Assembly: GCF_025698545.1 (NCBI RefSeq)
Contig: NC_068571.1
Coordinates: 51,245,733-51,309,732 of the forward strand
DNA from: Gossypium raimondii
Lineage: Eukaryota > Streptophyta > Magnoliopsida > Malvales > Malvaceae
Length of the DNA: 64,000 nucleotides
Direction: 5' to 3'
A program made the translations under genes and the position numbers. Positions 22,501 to 33,990 of this stretch are shown one piece after another. The notes beneath the pieces were generated by a model. That model had not been told where the DNA came from and did not search any database. It saw only the letters and a list, made by a program, of their open reading frames with translations. How positions within the stretch are numbered: the stretch's first letter is position 1; each line of letters begins with the position of its first letter.

Positions 22501-25230
22501 TTAATAGTTCCGCCCTATATTTGTTTGGTTTTGGTGAAGGATTCACTTGATTTTGCACATATATCTATGCAAGAAAAATATCTGTTTGTGTACATTCTGT
22601 AAGTTGATAATATTCTATTTGCGACAAAAGCATGTGGCTTCAGATTCGATTTTATTCTACTGAAACTAATGTTCTATATTTGGCTGCTCCAAAGGTGACA
22701 TTGAAGAATTTTTCTGATTGACGTTTATAGATGCCTTCAGATTGATTATTTTGGTGTTTTCTAGCATATCTGTTTGCATGAAATTGACTTCTGGTTGTTG
22801 GATTCTGCTTTACAAATATCTAATTGCTTCAAAGTGCATAAGGTATGTTGTCGAGACTGAGATTATTTTAGAAGGTTTCATCCCATGGAGCCATGGTTGT
22901 GAATGAGTTACAAACCACCCCTCCCCAAATCATAAAACAAGGATTTGAGGAGAAGTGAGATGAATAATAAACTTCACCTCTTTACGTGTTAACTGCTTTA
23001 GTGACTTTGACCTCATATGAAGCAATATTTGTATGCTAAATAACAAAACTGTATCCAGCTGATGCTTTCAAGCATTATTGTGATGAGTATCTAGTTGATA
23101 TTCCCCTTTTACTTGCCAGCAGTTTATTCTGTTAAAACTGTATTATTATGACCTCTGCAACATTTTGTTGATAAACTCCTGTTACTCTCTACAGTCAACA
23201 AAGAGTATTTGCTGTACAAGTGTTTGAGCTACATAGGCTGATTAAGGTAAGGTGATCCTGACTTGTTTATCAATTTCTGCTGGTTCTTATATGGATGCAT
23301 GCATGCACATGAAGATAATTGTATTTATACAGTTAAAATGCTTCATACTTTGGGTTGAAACAGGTTCAGAGATTAATTGCTGGATTGCCACATCTCTTGC
23401 TTGAGGATACTGCATATTTGAGCAAACCCTCTTACAAAGACTCTCCTGGGAAGAAGCTTCCACCAGAGTTAATTGTAAAACCAGTGCCCCAAAATAAGCT
23501 CAAAGATGAAGCTGAGAAGCTAAGTCATAAGATGGAATGTTCAGCAGAAAATGCTGTTGGTAGGACATCCCTCTCTTCTGTGAAAAATGGTAGTCAGCCT
23601 TCAAATAATGGGCCTTTCCTCGGAAATCCACCACCTTCACCAGCTAATGGTGATAACAAAATGAACCCTTGGTGTTTCAATCAAATGCTCAGGCACCAGT
23701 GGCTGGTCCCTGTCATGTCCCCCTCTGAAGGGCTGATATACAAGCCCTATCCAGGACCTGGATTCATGGGATCTGCTTGTGGAGGCTGTGGACCTTTTGG
23801 ACAAAACCCAATGACTGGAAACTTCATGACATCAGCTTACGGAGCTCAAGCTCCTCCTCATCAAGGACTTGGGGTTCTACCTGGCACTCCTTTAGTCGGT
23901 CACTCTTACTTTCCTCATCATGGTATGCCAGTCATGAACCCAGCATTCTCAGGTTCTTCCATGGAACAGATGAACCAATTTGCTGGAGCAGGGTCCCATG
24001 CCCAAAGTGGCCAGTTATCTGGAAATGGAGCTAACTTTAACATGCAGCAACAAAGTTCATCTAATCTGCCGAGTAAGAAGAATGTTGCTATTCCTCCTGT
24101 TGTGAAGTTTCAGGCATCTAAAGACACCGAGCAACAAAGATGTACAGCAAGCAGTCCAGGTGAGAGAGCAGAGAAAAACAGGACCTGTAATACTGCTGAA
24201 GGAAAAAATACACCTCTTATCCTTACAGCTCCGGCCAATCCACAGGGAGCCTTGAAGCCTAACGAAACTGACCAGAGGACAAGGGTAATACGGGTTGTGC
24301 CTCATAATCCAAGATCAGCCACCGAATCAGCAGCACGTATTTTCCAATCTATACAAAAAGAGAGAAAGCGACGGGACTAAGATGAGCTTGTTTTACATAT
24401 CAAACAAACCATTACCGGTAAATCATCTTGGACTCCATCTACCTATGTGTGCTGCTTGAACAGTATTATCTCTTACTTTTTGGTGTAACATGTTCTTGCA
24501 TATTTTCTGGTTATAGTCTATTCATATGTAAATATATGTTGAGAGATTACAAGTCAATGTAATATAAATTTTGTTTCAACTTTGCATTTTAGGCTGATTC
24601 AAGAACCTTGTATGACAAACATAAGCTCCTTGAACATGTTGGTATGATTATAATATCTGATGGCTTCTTTTGATTGATCATTGGTTCAATATATTCTTTT
24701 AGTATAAACCAGTAGTTTTAGTTTACATTACAACCATGCTAGTAGGTTTCGTTTAGGTAGGTACCGATCGTATCAGCCGGTACTTATCGTTTTGGTTTTA
24801 AACCGTTACTAACTAGTTTAACTAGTTAGTGTCAAAATTTCAGTGTATTTTCTGCCTGTTTATTATTTTGACCAATATTGTTTTGTACCAGTGCATAGTT
24901 CTTAATACTTTAAATCAATTTTATATTTTTATTTTTATTATTACATTTAAAAATAAAATATAATCATTTAACTAAGTTTAATAAATAAATAAATTTATAT
25001 ATAAATATATATGAAAAGTACTTATAAAATACTAATAAATTTGAAAAGATATACCAAAACAAAAACGATATGTTGATGGAAACAATACTATCTTATCTTA
25101 ATTACAACCTCACATGGCTTAGTTTGATTTGGTTTTGTTTTGTTTTATGGACAAATATTCATAGTTCTAATTAGTTCTACTTTATTCAAAGAAAAACAAA
25201 TTAAGATGGTTGTTAATTGAAATTTTGAAG
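19560..25230 (+). repeat. Right arm of the large ELF3 inverted duplication
   Basis: Partner of 10940-16800 in reverse orientation, collinear from the upstream flank through all introns to about 850 bases past the stop codon. Intron 2 (21436-23194) aligns with copy 1 along most of its length with small indels, so the whole genomic block was duplicated rather than a spliced copy. Confidence 0.9.
20193..24380 (+). CDS. ELF3: EARLY FLOWERING 3-like protein, copy 2
   Basis: Four exons, 20193-20408, 20603-21435, 23195-23246 and 23364-24380, total 2118 nt and 705 residues. Splice phases are identical to copy 1. All ELF3 blocks are present: N-terminal MFPRLHV...[12 protein letters not shown], the [29 protein letters not shown] junction across exons 2-3, and the C-terminal [20 protein letters not shown] block (about 672-691). 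The prion-like segment in exon 4 carries only QQQ at residues 595-597. Like copy 1 it should act as a nuclear evening-complex scaffold. Against copy 1, exon 1 differs at 3 of 72 residues while exon 4 differs much more, for example [21 protein letters not shown] against [21 protein letters not shown]. Both frames are intact, so both may be functional. Confidence 0.96.
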
Positions 25231-26129
25231 TCAATGTTACATGGTTTTAATAGCTCTCTGGAATTACTATGGAAGAGTAGAATGAAACAATCTAAGTTTT
25301 TTCACCAATAAATGATTTTATCATGTGGTTTTCTTCTTTTAACTTTTTTTATTCCTGACAAAATATTTGATACCCCGAAGTTCTTAAACTTTATAAAATT
25401 AGCAAATTATTTATTAAAATAGTAATGATTTTATCTTTATAAATTTGAGAATACAAATTTAAATATTAAGAAGTACGAACTTCACGCATAAGATATGGGT
25501 TTATACCAAAATAAATAAATATATATAGTAGTAATGCTTTATTGCCAAATTATGAATTAATGCTAACAGTTCTAAGTATAGGTGAATTAACTTTTTCTTT
25601 TATCTAAATTCTATTGGAGTTTTATTTTTTAAACATATTAATATATGAATATTTTAAATTAAGAAAAATTATTTGATATATCGTTATTGAAGTTTTCTAG
25701 ACTCCACAAGTATATTATAAAATACAGTAAAAATAATTATATAAATAAATGTGACACTTGTTACGCCTTTAGTTCGCTTGTGAAATCTACTGTGTCATAT
25801 AATTATTCTTATATTAATAATTAAATAAATATTGTTTTTATTATTAAAATCTATTTACAATCAGAAACCTATTGGACATCTCTAGTCACATGAGTTATTT
25901 AAAGCTTATGAATTAGCTTCGAGCTAACATCGGAAAGAGAAGCCATACAAAGCTTCTGCCAATGAAGACCTATGGAAATGTGGACTGAAAGTGCTACTCC
26001 CAAGAAGTCTTCGCAATTCGAGAAGTTTGAGCACTCCTGGTGTATTTCCATTTTGTGCCAGCAACGAATTTATTACTTTCTCACCACCCATCAAGCTTCT
26101 TCATCCCTGTAGCCTGGCAGGCCCTTGTC
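25231..26129. other. Intergenic, no gene seen
   Basis: AT-rich sequence beyond the right ELF3 arm. From about 25900 the composition rises toward that of the LINE relic that follows; the part before it may be further worn LINE sequence, but no motif is clear. Confidence 0.4.
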
Positions 26130-26400
26130 AAGGGTTTTTCAAGCTCTACATGGATGGATCTTGACGGGTAATTCGGATAGAGATGGGACGCTGCAATCAT
26201 CCGCGGAAATTGGATAATCGATTCTTGCCGTCATATACCATTTGCTCCTAGTGTGGAGGTCCAGCTATGGGCAGTACGAGAAGGGCTTCAACTTGCTAGA
26301 GGGCCTTAACATTCCTGACTTTTCAATTGAAGTTGATGCTATTGTTGTGATCAATCTTATGCTAACTAACACTAAGTCGAAATTTGTTTTGTCTATTGAG
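26130..26400 (+). mobile_element. LINE RNase H relic
   Basis: The plus strand translates to KLYMDGS near 26137-26160 and, in another frame, LWAVREGLQLARGLNIPDFS followed by IEVDAIVVINLM (about 26265-26360). This is the pattern of the RNase H-like domain at the 3' end of plant LINEs. Frames are broken between these parts. No reverse transcriptase remains beside it. Confidence 0.65.
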
Positions 26401-26489
26401 TGATGAATGTAGGATACTTTAGATTTCTATGGAAAATAATTCACTCAAACATATCTTTAGGAACGCAACAGATGCACAGACACATTAGT

Positions 26490-27130
26490 AAGATTAGAAA
26501 GTGTTGAAAGAGATTGGTTTCTTTAGGAGAAGTCTTGGAAGTGTCATTTGCCAGACAGTCGACCGATCTCCTAACAACCAATTGTATTGTCCACCAATGG
26601 GGTTCTATCTCTTGTACTTTTCTGAGACCCAGCGTACCTTAAGCACATGCTTGAGGGGCTTGCTTCTCAGAGTTAGGAATGCTTCAAGCACATGCACCTT
26701 TCATTGTTGAAAGGGGTCGACTCTTTCAGGAGAAGGTCTTCGAAGCGTAGTAACTTTTATTGTTGTGCCTTGGGCACGTGCTCACTGACGCATTCTCAAC
26801 AAAGTACAAGAGACAAAACCTTTCATTAAAGGACAATACCTTCAGTTGTTGGGGTACAGGTCAACTGCTTGGCGAATGACACTTTGAAGACCTTTCCCAA
26901 AGGAGTTAGCCCTCCCTCAACAACAACCGGTTGCATGTAAGTCGCTTAGCCCAGGTGAGTTCTATAAGTATTACACGCCCTATACTGACACCTCTCCCTT
27001 GAGCCTTGCAAGTCCACCGACTGAGGAGCTCCTGACTCTATGAATCAAGCCCCCGAGTATGTGCTTATGGTACGCTAGCTAGCTCTCGACAAAGTACAAA
27101 AGACAACCTCCCAACTTGAGGATAAAATAG
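26490..27130 (+). repeat. Worn repeat, related to 37800-38000 and 39250-39660
   Basis: GC content rises above the surroundings. Phrases such as 'gatgacac-tt..aa..tttcccaaa.gagt' and 'tatactgacacct..cccttgagccttgcaagtc' recur in modified form in the other two segments. Frames are broken, no domain is recognisable, and ends are not clear. Probably an old LTR or spacer of a retroelement. Confidence 0.4.
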
Positions 27131-27507
27131 GATATGTCAATTTGATTAACTTGAATTTTTTCACTCAATTTAACTTGATTCGATCGAACGCTATTCAAAC
27201 TTAAAACTTCTCTTTTAATAAATGAGAGACATAACCAATTACGCTAAAAATATTATCGATTATATTAAAATACATGATTAACTTAATACACTTATACTAT
27301 TAATTAAGCTTTTCATTGAGTTGGTATCACGAGTCAATCATCACCAACTCGATTAGAGAAATTACAAAAATGTTCTTTTGTAATTAAAATAAATTATATT
27401 ATTAGATGGTATCTTTTTTTTCAAAAAAGTAACAATAAAAATTTGTGTGTGGTGGGATTTAAACTTATACTATTTGAGTTAATAAAACACTAATTTTACC
27501 ATTAAAC

Positions 27508-28133
27508 TAGACCTAATTATGGGTTGGCCATATGCCTAGCCCCGAAGGCTTGCTCAAAAAGTGAAAGGGTTTGGGCAAAAATATAGGCTCGAAAAATGAG
27601 TTTGGATAAAAAAATGCCCGTTCAGCCTCAAGCAAGATTTTTTTTTACTCGAATCTGATTGAATTTGACAATTTTTTCCTACTGATGTTTGTTGCTGTTT
27701 ACTGCTGTTATGTTATTTTTATGCTGTTTTGCTATCATTTCGCTATTATATTGCTACTATTTTGTTATTATTATTTGAATATTGTATAACTCTTGTTTTA
27801 TTTTTAATTTTGCTACTATTTTAGAAGTATTTACTTGTTAAGTTACAACTATGTTAGGGTTATTTAAGTATGATTTTTTTAAATGTATTTTCAATTTATT
27901 AGAAAACATTTATCTGAATGTGTTTAGTATATTAGATGTATTATATTTTTCAAATTTATTTTTATATAAAAAATCATCTAAAAAATTAATACGGGCAATC
28001 TAAGCTTAGGTAAAATTCTAGGTTCATTTTTTAGGTCCAGGCTTGGCCCAAAAAATGAGCCTAGAATTTGGCCTCGACCTAAAAAATGGACCTAAAATTT
28101 TGCATTAGCACGACTTGGCCCATGATTAGATCT
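27508..28133. mobile_element. hAT-like non-autonomous element
   Basis: About 626 bp. Left end TAGACCTAATTATGGGTTGG; the complement of the right end reads TAGATCTAATCATGGGCC, giving imperfect terminal inverted repeats. Subterminal GGGTTTGGGC and GGCTTGGCC motifs occur on both sides. The flanks CATTAAAC and CATAAACC suggest an eight-base target duplication with decay, as for hAT elements. There is no transposase. Related pieces occur at 17030-17290 and probably 40170-40710. Confidence 0.6.
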
Positions 28134-29104
28134 ACATAAACCAATGACTTATTTCAATATAATACTTACATTTTAATTGTATTACCTCAATCAATTGTAT
28201 GTATATTTATACTATTATTTAAGACATTGACTGAGTTAATGTCACAAGTTAATCAAACACCAACTTGGTTATGAAAACTACAAAATTATTTTTCGTAATT
28301 AAAATAAATTATATTATTCGGGTACTTCAATTTTTTAAAATAAAAAACAATAAAAATTTCCATGTGGTGGGATTTGAATCCATGTTATTTAGATCAAATA
28401 AACTTTAATTTTACTAATAAACCAAAACTTTATTTTATATTTTAATTATGTTAAGCATGCTTCCATCAATTGTATATATATTGATAATATTTTTGATTGA
28501 ATTGGTGTCATAAAGACACTAACTTAAGAGTGATGATAATACTATAATAAACCATTGTAATGCATCTTTTATTTCTTAATATAATGTATTTACGTGTTTA
28601 AATTTTATTTTACTCACAATTTAATTTTTTTCATTTTAATATAGTACATATTTTACACATTATTAATTAATGTTAAACCATACATTTAATTATTTATTAC
28701 ATGTTACTTTTAAATTAATATTTGTATTTTAAATTGAATAACCAAAAATTTAGGCCTACTTGTGGGGAACATTTACAGGTTATCACTATTCAAATTTTAA
28801 ACGCAAATTATTTCGATTAAAAGGTGAAATTGAAATTCAAATCAATTTAACCAAAAGTGTTTTTTTACCAAATCTAATAATCTTTTAATTAACAAATTGA
28901 ATTATATGAGAAATTCAGAAGAAATTTGAAATCCTATACCAAAAATAAAAGATGAAAAAAAGTTTGGCTTAATTTATTCCTTTCTCATTAATCTCAAAGG
29001 ATGAAAAAGGTCCTCATTTACACCCACTTCAATTTCTTCTCCCATCTTTAACAAAATGACCCCCAAACTGCCTCTCAACACCTAAGCTCAAAAAAGGCTG
29101 CTTT
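28134..29104. other. Intergenic, no gene seen
   Basis: AT-rich DNA without a supportable gene. The last 100 bases or so lie just past the stop codon of the DUF1639 gene and would hold its 3' untranslated region. Confidence 0.4.
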
Positions 29105-32100
29105 TTATTCGGAGTCCGATTCCATATTACTATTACCCATAGCCTTCAAACCTCTTGGTCTCTGCAAACATTACATTTTGTAATATTTCAGCCTTCTAAC
29201 CATAACTATAACAAATCATTATAACTCAATTGTTACCTTCTTTGAGATCTTCTTCTCCCTGACCTCGTATCGTTCAAGTGTTAAATCGCATAGCCATGCC
29301 CCCGGGCTTACCAGCTGTACAATATATTTTCCCCAATTAGAATTTCAAAGGCTTAAATCTACTCAATAATATAATCTTTTTAAATATTATCAATTTTTTT
29401 CCCATGTAGTAGAAAAGAAAGAGGAAGATTAATCATTGCTTGTGTTTTTATGTATGCAATGTGGTCCATCCCGGAAGACAACTGGAAGTACAAGAAGGGA
29501 AAAGTAACCCTATAACAACAACATATTTGCACAAATGCCCTCCAGTTCAGCAACGGACTGGTTGCTCTTCATTTACAAAATAATCAGTATCTCCCGAACC
29601 GTCCAATTCAAACCGGATTCTATTGACTTCTTCTAAGCTTCAAGTCTGCTGTATAAGAAAACCCCCTTTTTCTTGAAGTAACACGTGTATGTGTGATGTG
29701 TTGTGCCGGTTCAAATCTCCTATATATTTTTTATGGTAGGCGTACATCATAGCAGTACACAACATTATGGGTGACAGCCTCGCAATCACAGCCTTTCCAG
29801 TGGACCGCTAACACTTGGATTAATCTAATTAGATACTCATCCACTCCTCCACTGACACGTAGACGACTACGTTTCATTTATTGTCGCTTTACCTACTCCT
29901 TCAAAGCCTTTTCTTTTCTTTTTCCCTTTTTCTTTTTTCCTAAGAGGATGGCCTAAAAATAATAAAAGCGAAACAACCCATTATTTTGACGTAATTCACG
30001 GGTAGTCTCCCCTACTTTAATTTTTGTACCTCATCTATTATCCCCATACAATTTAGTAAAAATAATTCCGTTTTCAAATCAAAATCTGCTCTAAATGCTA
30101 AAAACATTCAATTTGCCTAAATTTTTAAAACAAAATTAGGAATCAATTCAAGGAAAAGAGTTCAGAGTTTCTTACGTTGAGGGTACGTTGAATAAATTTC
30201 GCTCGTTTTTTGGGTCTCTGCGGCAGCTTAGATCCTTTAATGGCCATGAAATCTTCTTCTTTCTCTTTATTAGTTAAAGCAATCACAAATTTTGGTGGCC
30301 AAACGATGGGTGGAGCTGCCTCACCGCTTCCTGAAGATGAGCCTCCTTTTTTGCTGTCATGGGTCATATCCGAAGATGCCGCTGATTTGTTGTTGTGGTG
30401 GTGGTGGTGATGGTGGTGATGGTGGTGGTGGTGGTGGTTGTTATTGTTATGGTTGTTACCACCAACTCTCTTATCGTGCGCACCCCTATCTGGCGAAGCA
30501 AATCCCCTTACACCACCGTTGTTTTGGCCTCTCATAGCACTGGAATTCTCAGAGTTCCTGGAAAACATTAACAAGAATTAAGAGGAATAGAAATACTAAA
30601 AAAAAAAAGTATCTTAAAAAACACATGGTAAAAAGAACCAACTGCTGTAACTTTTAAAAAAGTAGAAAAAAAGAAAAGAGAAAAGGTTTAAGTTGTAAAA
30701 CTAGAATTACAAAAATAACCTTGGGAGTGATCTAGAATTCTAAATCGGTGGGTGAAAGAGAGTGGATAGAATCTGTACAAGTATTTGCGTAGAAAATGGG
30801 GGAAGGGATTTTCTTTTTTTATAATTGGCTTTTCTTAAAGAGAAGGGTGAGACTTTGAGATTGGCTTTTAAATAGGAGAGTTGTTAAATTTCTTTCCTTG
30901 CTTTGATGGGAAAGTTTAGATTATTAGAGAGAAAGAGATGAATTGGATATAAGGAAAGCACAGGTGGTTTTAAGGCCGTAGGATTAAAGGCATATTTTTT
31001 GGTTTTTGTAGTGGATTAAGGTTACGTGTTGAAATATGGGTTGGTATTAGAAAGTGGGACCAAATTCCTAAATCAGATTTATAATCCGACGGTTGATAAA
31101 GTTGGGATCAAAATAGACTATTTGTAGTCATGTGGTGAGGTAACTGTCCATTCTCCATGGTTGATGTTTCCAAGGAGTCCCCCTGATCAGACTAAATAGC
31201 TCTAGGAAAGAATCGTGTACATTAATTGAGCTAAGTCTAAAGCAGGACAAGCACCATCGAGAAACTATAATAATTAATAAAAAGAACATATAATAATAGT
31301 AATTACTAGAAGATAAAACTACGGATACCATCAAATAGTAATAATAATTATCAAAACTCAAAACAAGATCCAGCACAGATTTTCGTCTACGATGGAGGAA
31401 CACCTCGACAAACATAGAGACCCCATCATCAGTTTCAATTGATGAGTCATTTATAAACATCCCTTTCAGCTTTTTATGAAGACCATGGCATACTTGATCC
31501 TACTGATAAAATCTTTCCTTATCTAAACTTTTTTCGATAAAAATAAGAATTACAACACATAACTCATTAGGTTTTTTTCTTTTTGAAATATCACAAAACT
31601 ATAATTTGATAATTGATATTTGACTCATGTACTAAAAATTAAATTATATTTTACCTTTCTATTAAAAAAGAGTAAATTAATTTTATATATTAGATTAAAG
31701 AGCAAATTAATTCTTTATCAAAATTTTTATCCATTTTCACTGTTAATGGCTAACAAAATAACCAAATAGTTATATTTAACATGTCACATATACCTCATTC
31801 CAATGTACAAGGACAATTTTAACAATAAAATAGATAAAATTTTTAATAAAATGACTAACTTACTCTTTGATCTAACGTATTGTAATTAATTTACTCATTT
31901 TTTTAAATAAAGAAAACAATATAATCCAGCTCCTAGTATTTCAGAGTAATTTTAACTAATTTGGCCAATTATGTTTTGTAATAACTTAAAATCTAGAAAA
32001 ATGATCCCTCAAACAACACCACCTTCAAACAAAGACGCATAATAGAAGCGGTGAACCAGAACCTACTTGAAACTAGAGCAATCCTTTATTTTTTCTGTGA

Positions 32101-33990
32101 CCATATTATTAAGATCCTCGTGAAAAAGCAAAAGCATAGCCCTATAATTCATGTGTTTCTATTTTTAATCACTAAATTAGCATGAATAACCAGATTCAGT
32201 CAGATCTACGAAAAAGAAGTAAAACCCTAAACATAGAAGGCGCCATTCATAAACTCACCATTTGTTTCTCTCCAGAACCATACACTGGCGCCCACCTGAC
32301 CAATTGGGGAGTGCACAAAATAAAAGCCTCTTAAAAATAATTCAGCCCTGAATGCATCATTCATATAATGTTATGTAATGTTAGAATAGCAAATCTGAGG
32401 CTGAAATGTTATTTTATATACGAGAGCCATTAAATGCATTCACCAACTAGTCAAAAGGCCCATCTGGAAATATCCATCCAAATTTGTGTAGGTTTTAGGA
32501 GTGTCCGTGGCATTGGCAACCAACTATAAAGATTATCCATTCTTGGAACAAACCTTTACGCTACCAGGAAAAATGAACAGTCAACGAACAACCTTGATCT
32601 TTGTAGCATGATCGAGAAGGTTTGTCTTTTTTGTCTAGACTTTTTAAGTGTCCGATTTCTCAATTTCTCTATTCACAGGAGTTAGTTTACTATTAAAGTT
32701 GAAAAATACGAGCAGTGGTGGACTCAGATAAAATTCTGAGGCTTAATAAAATTTCAAAATTTTCGAGAGTTTGAATTTCTTTTTTAAAAAATTGGGGTTT
32801 AATTAATTTTTTGTAAAATTAATGAAAATTTTCAAAGATTTTAAGAAAGTTTAATTAAAATTTTAAAAATTAAAAAGTACAATGAGAATTTTTAAAATTT
32901 GAGAGGACCTAATAAAATTTTCTAAAATTTTACAAAAATAAAAAGATTTTAAAATATTAGGGGCTTGGGGATCTGCGTCTAGTTGTGAGAAAATATTTTT
33001 AAATTTTTTATTTTGTTTTATAATTATCTTTAAAACTGCTTAAAATATGTATTTCAAATATGATGTTACAAAGTAAAAAGTTTACTAAAGATAAAATGAT
33101 AATTTCACTAAAAGCATATCTCCAAAAAGCTAAAACTAAAATTTTAACTTTTTAATTTAGATTAAAATCTCGATTTAAAAATAAATTTTGATTTAAAAGA
33201 GGCATGTTTATCAATTTTTTATTTAAAATCGTAATTTAAATAAAAAAGTACTTCCTTAACCTAAAATCTTCTCCCTTATCCATGACCTCAGAAAACTCAT
33301 CTCATCAAAGGATATATACTAGTCAAATAAGCTTAATCCAGATCAGTAATTTCTGCTTTTGAAGCAGGGGAAGAAATTATTTTAAGAAATTTCAGACATG
33401 ATGAAGTGGGGCCTGGAAATGATGGGATCTAAATCTTTATAATCACTTTCTCACGCCAATTTGAACTAAAAACCCAAGGCAAAAACAAGTGGCAAAAGAA
33501 ACCAGACATCAAAAACTAACCAACACCGCCCATTATTACCCCATCACAAGTGAGCGTATCTTAAACGCGCCCAACACTCAAGGAGAAGAAGTGTAAAATC
33601 GTAAATTACACAGTACCTGAGAACGCGCTGAGATGGCGGAGCTTGAGGAGAAGCAGGTCGTTGACGGAGGTTAAAATATCCATTCCCGTGATTATTATTG
33701 CTTGGTTGATTCGAAGAGTCTTTGTCGGCCCTCACGACTCGGCGGTCGACTCGAACCGTTGTTCGATTAACCGGGCCGGACTGATCGTCTTTGACTTGTA
33801 TCTTCATACACCTCAGACGCTTCCGATTTCCCCACTGCAAAACGAAATCAGAAGACGACGCCGTTTGCTTGGCCGGATCCGAGCTGGATCTTAACAATCC
33901 GCCGTCTCCTGCGCCTCCGTTTCTATCTCTGCTGTAGTTGATGCTATTACCAATACCACTGTTATTGATCCTTAATGCGTCCTTCTCCAT
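29105..33990 (-). CDS. DUF1639 family protein with a 14-His run
   Basis: Four exons, 33990-33617, 30557-30176, 29314-29237 and 29161-29105, total 891 nt and 296 residues. The family signature is at the C-terminus: IKGSKLPQRPKKRAKFIQRT, then LVSPGAWLCDLTLERYEVRE in exon 3 and KKRPRGLKAMG across exons 3-4. The N-terminal part is low in complexity (Ser, Asn, Gly). Residues 160-181 are Asn-rich flanks around 14 consecutive His (166-179). DUF1639 proteins are plant-specific, basic at the C-terminus and of unknown function; a nuclear location would fit the basic KKRAK stretch but is inference. Intron 1 is about 3.06 kb and contains a MITE. The ATG at 33990 is chosen because the frame continuing upstream starts only at a non-ATG codon. 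Confidence 0.9.
30395..30436 (-). repeat. CAC/CAT triplet run encoding 14 His
   Basis: Fourteen consecutive CAC or CAT codons on the minus strand (12 CAC, 2 CAT), bordered by AAC/AAT codons for Asn. The interruptions by CAT suggest a run that has aged somewhat since its expansion. It lies in exon 2 of the DUF1639 gene and keeps the frame. Confidence 0.97.
31660..31913. mobile_element. MITE-like element in DUF1639 intron 1
   Basis: Same family as the MLP-intron element at 6526-6790. It shares 'ttagattaaagagcaaatt' near the left end and 'ctctttgatctaacgta' near the right end, with AT-rich inverted-repeat ends. No coding capacity. Boundaries are approximate. Confidence 0.6.
31914..33616 (-). 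other. Remainder of the long DUF1639 intron 1
   Basis: No second gene is visible inside the intron. AT-rich, with an AAAATTTT-laden part at 32700-32960 that reads like old repeat. The donor site is CTCAG|GTACTG at 33617/33616 and the acceptor TTTTCCAG|GAACTC at 30558/30557. Confidence 0.5.

Noticed and set aside
20193-24380. ELF3 copy 2 as a processed (retro) copy or pseudogene
   Set aside because: All three introns are present at the same phases and the frame is intact over 705 codons.
30292-30537. Gly-rich plus-strand open frame opposite the His run
   Set aside because: It is the complement of the CAC/CAT run in the DUF1639 exon, so its glycine stretch is a by-product.
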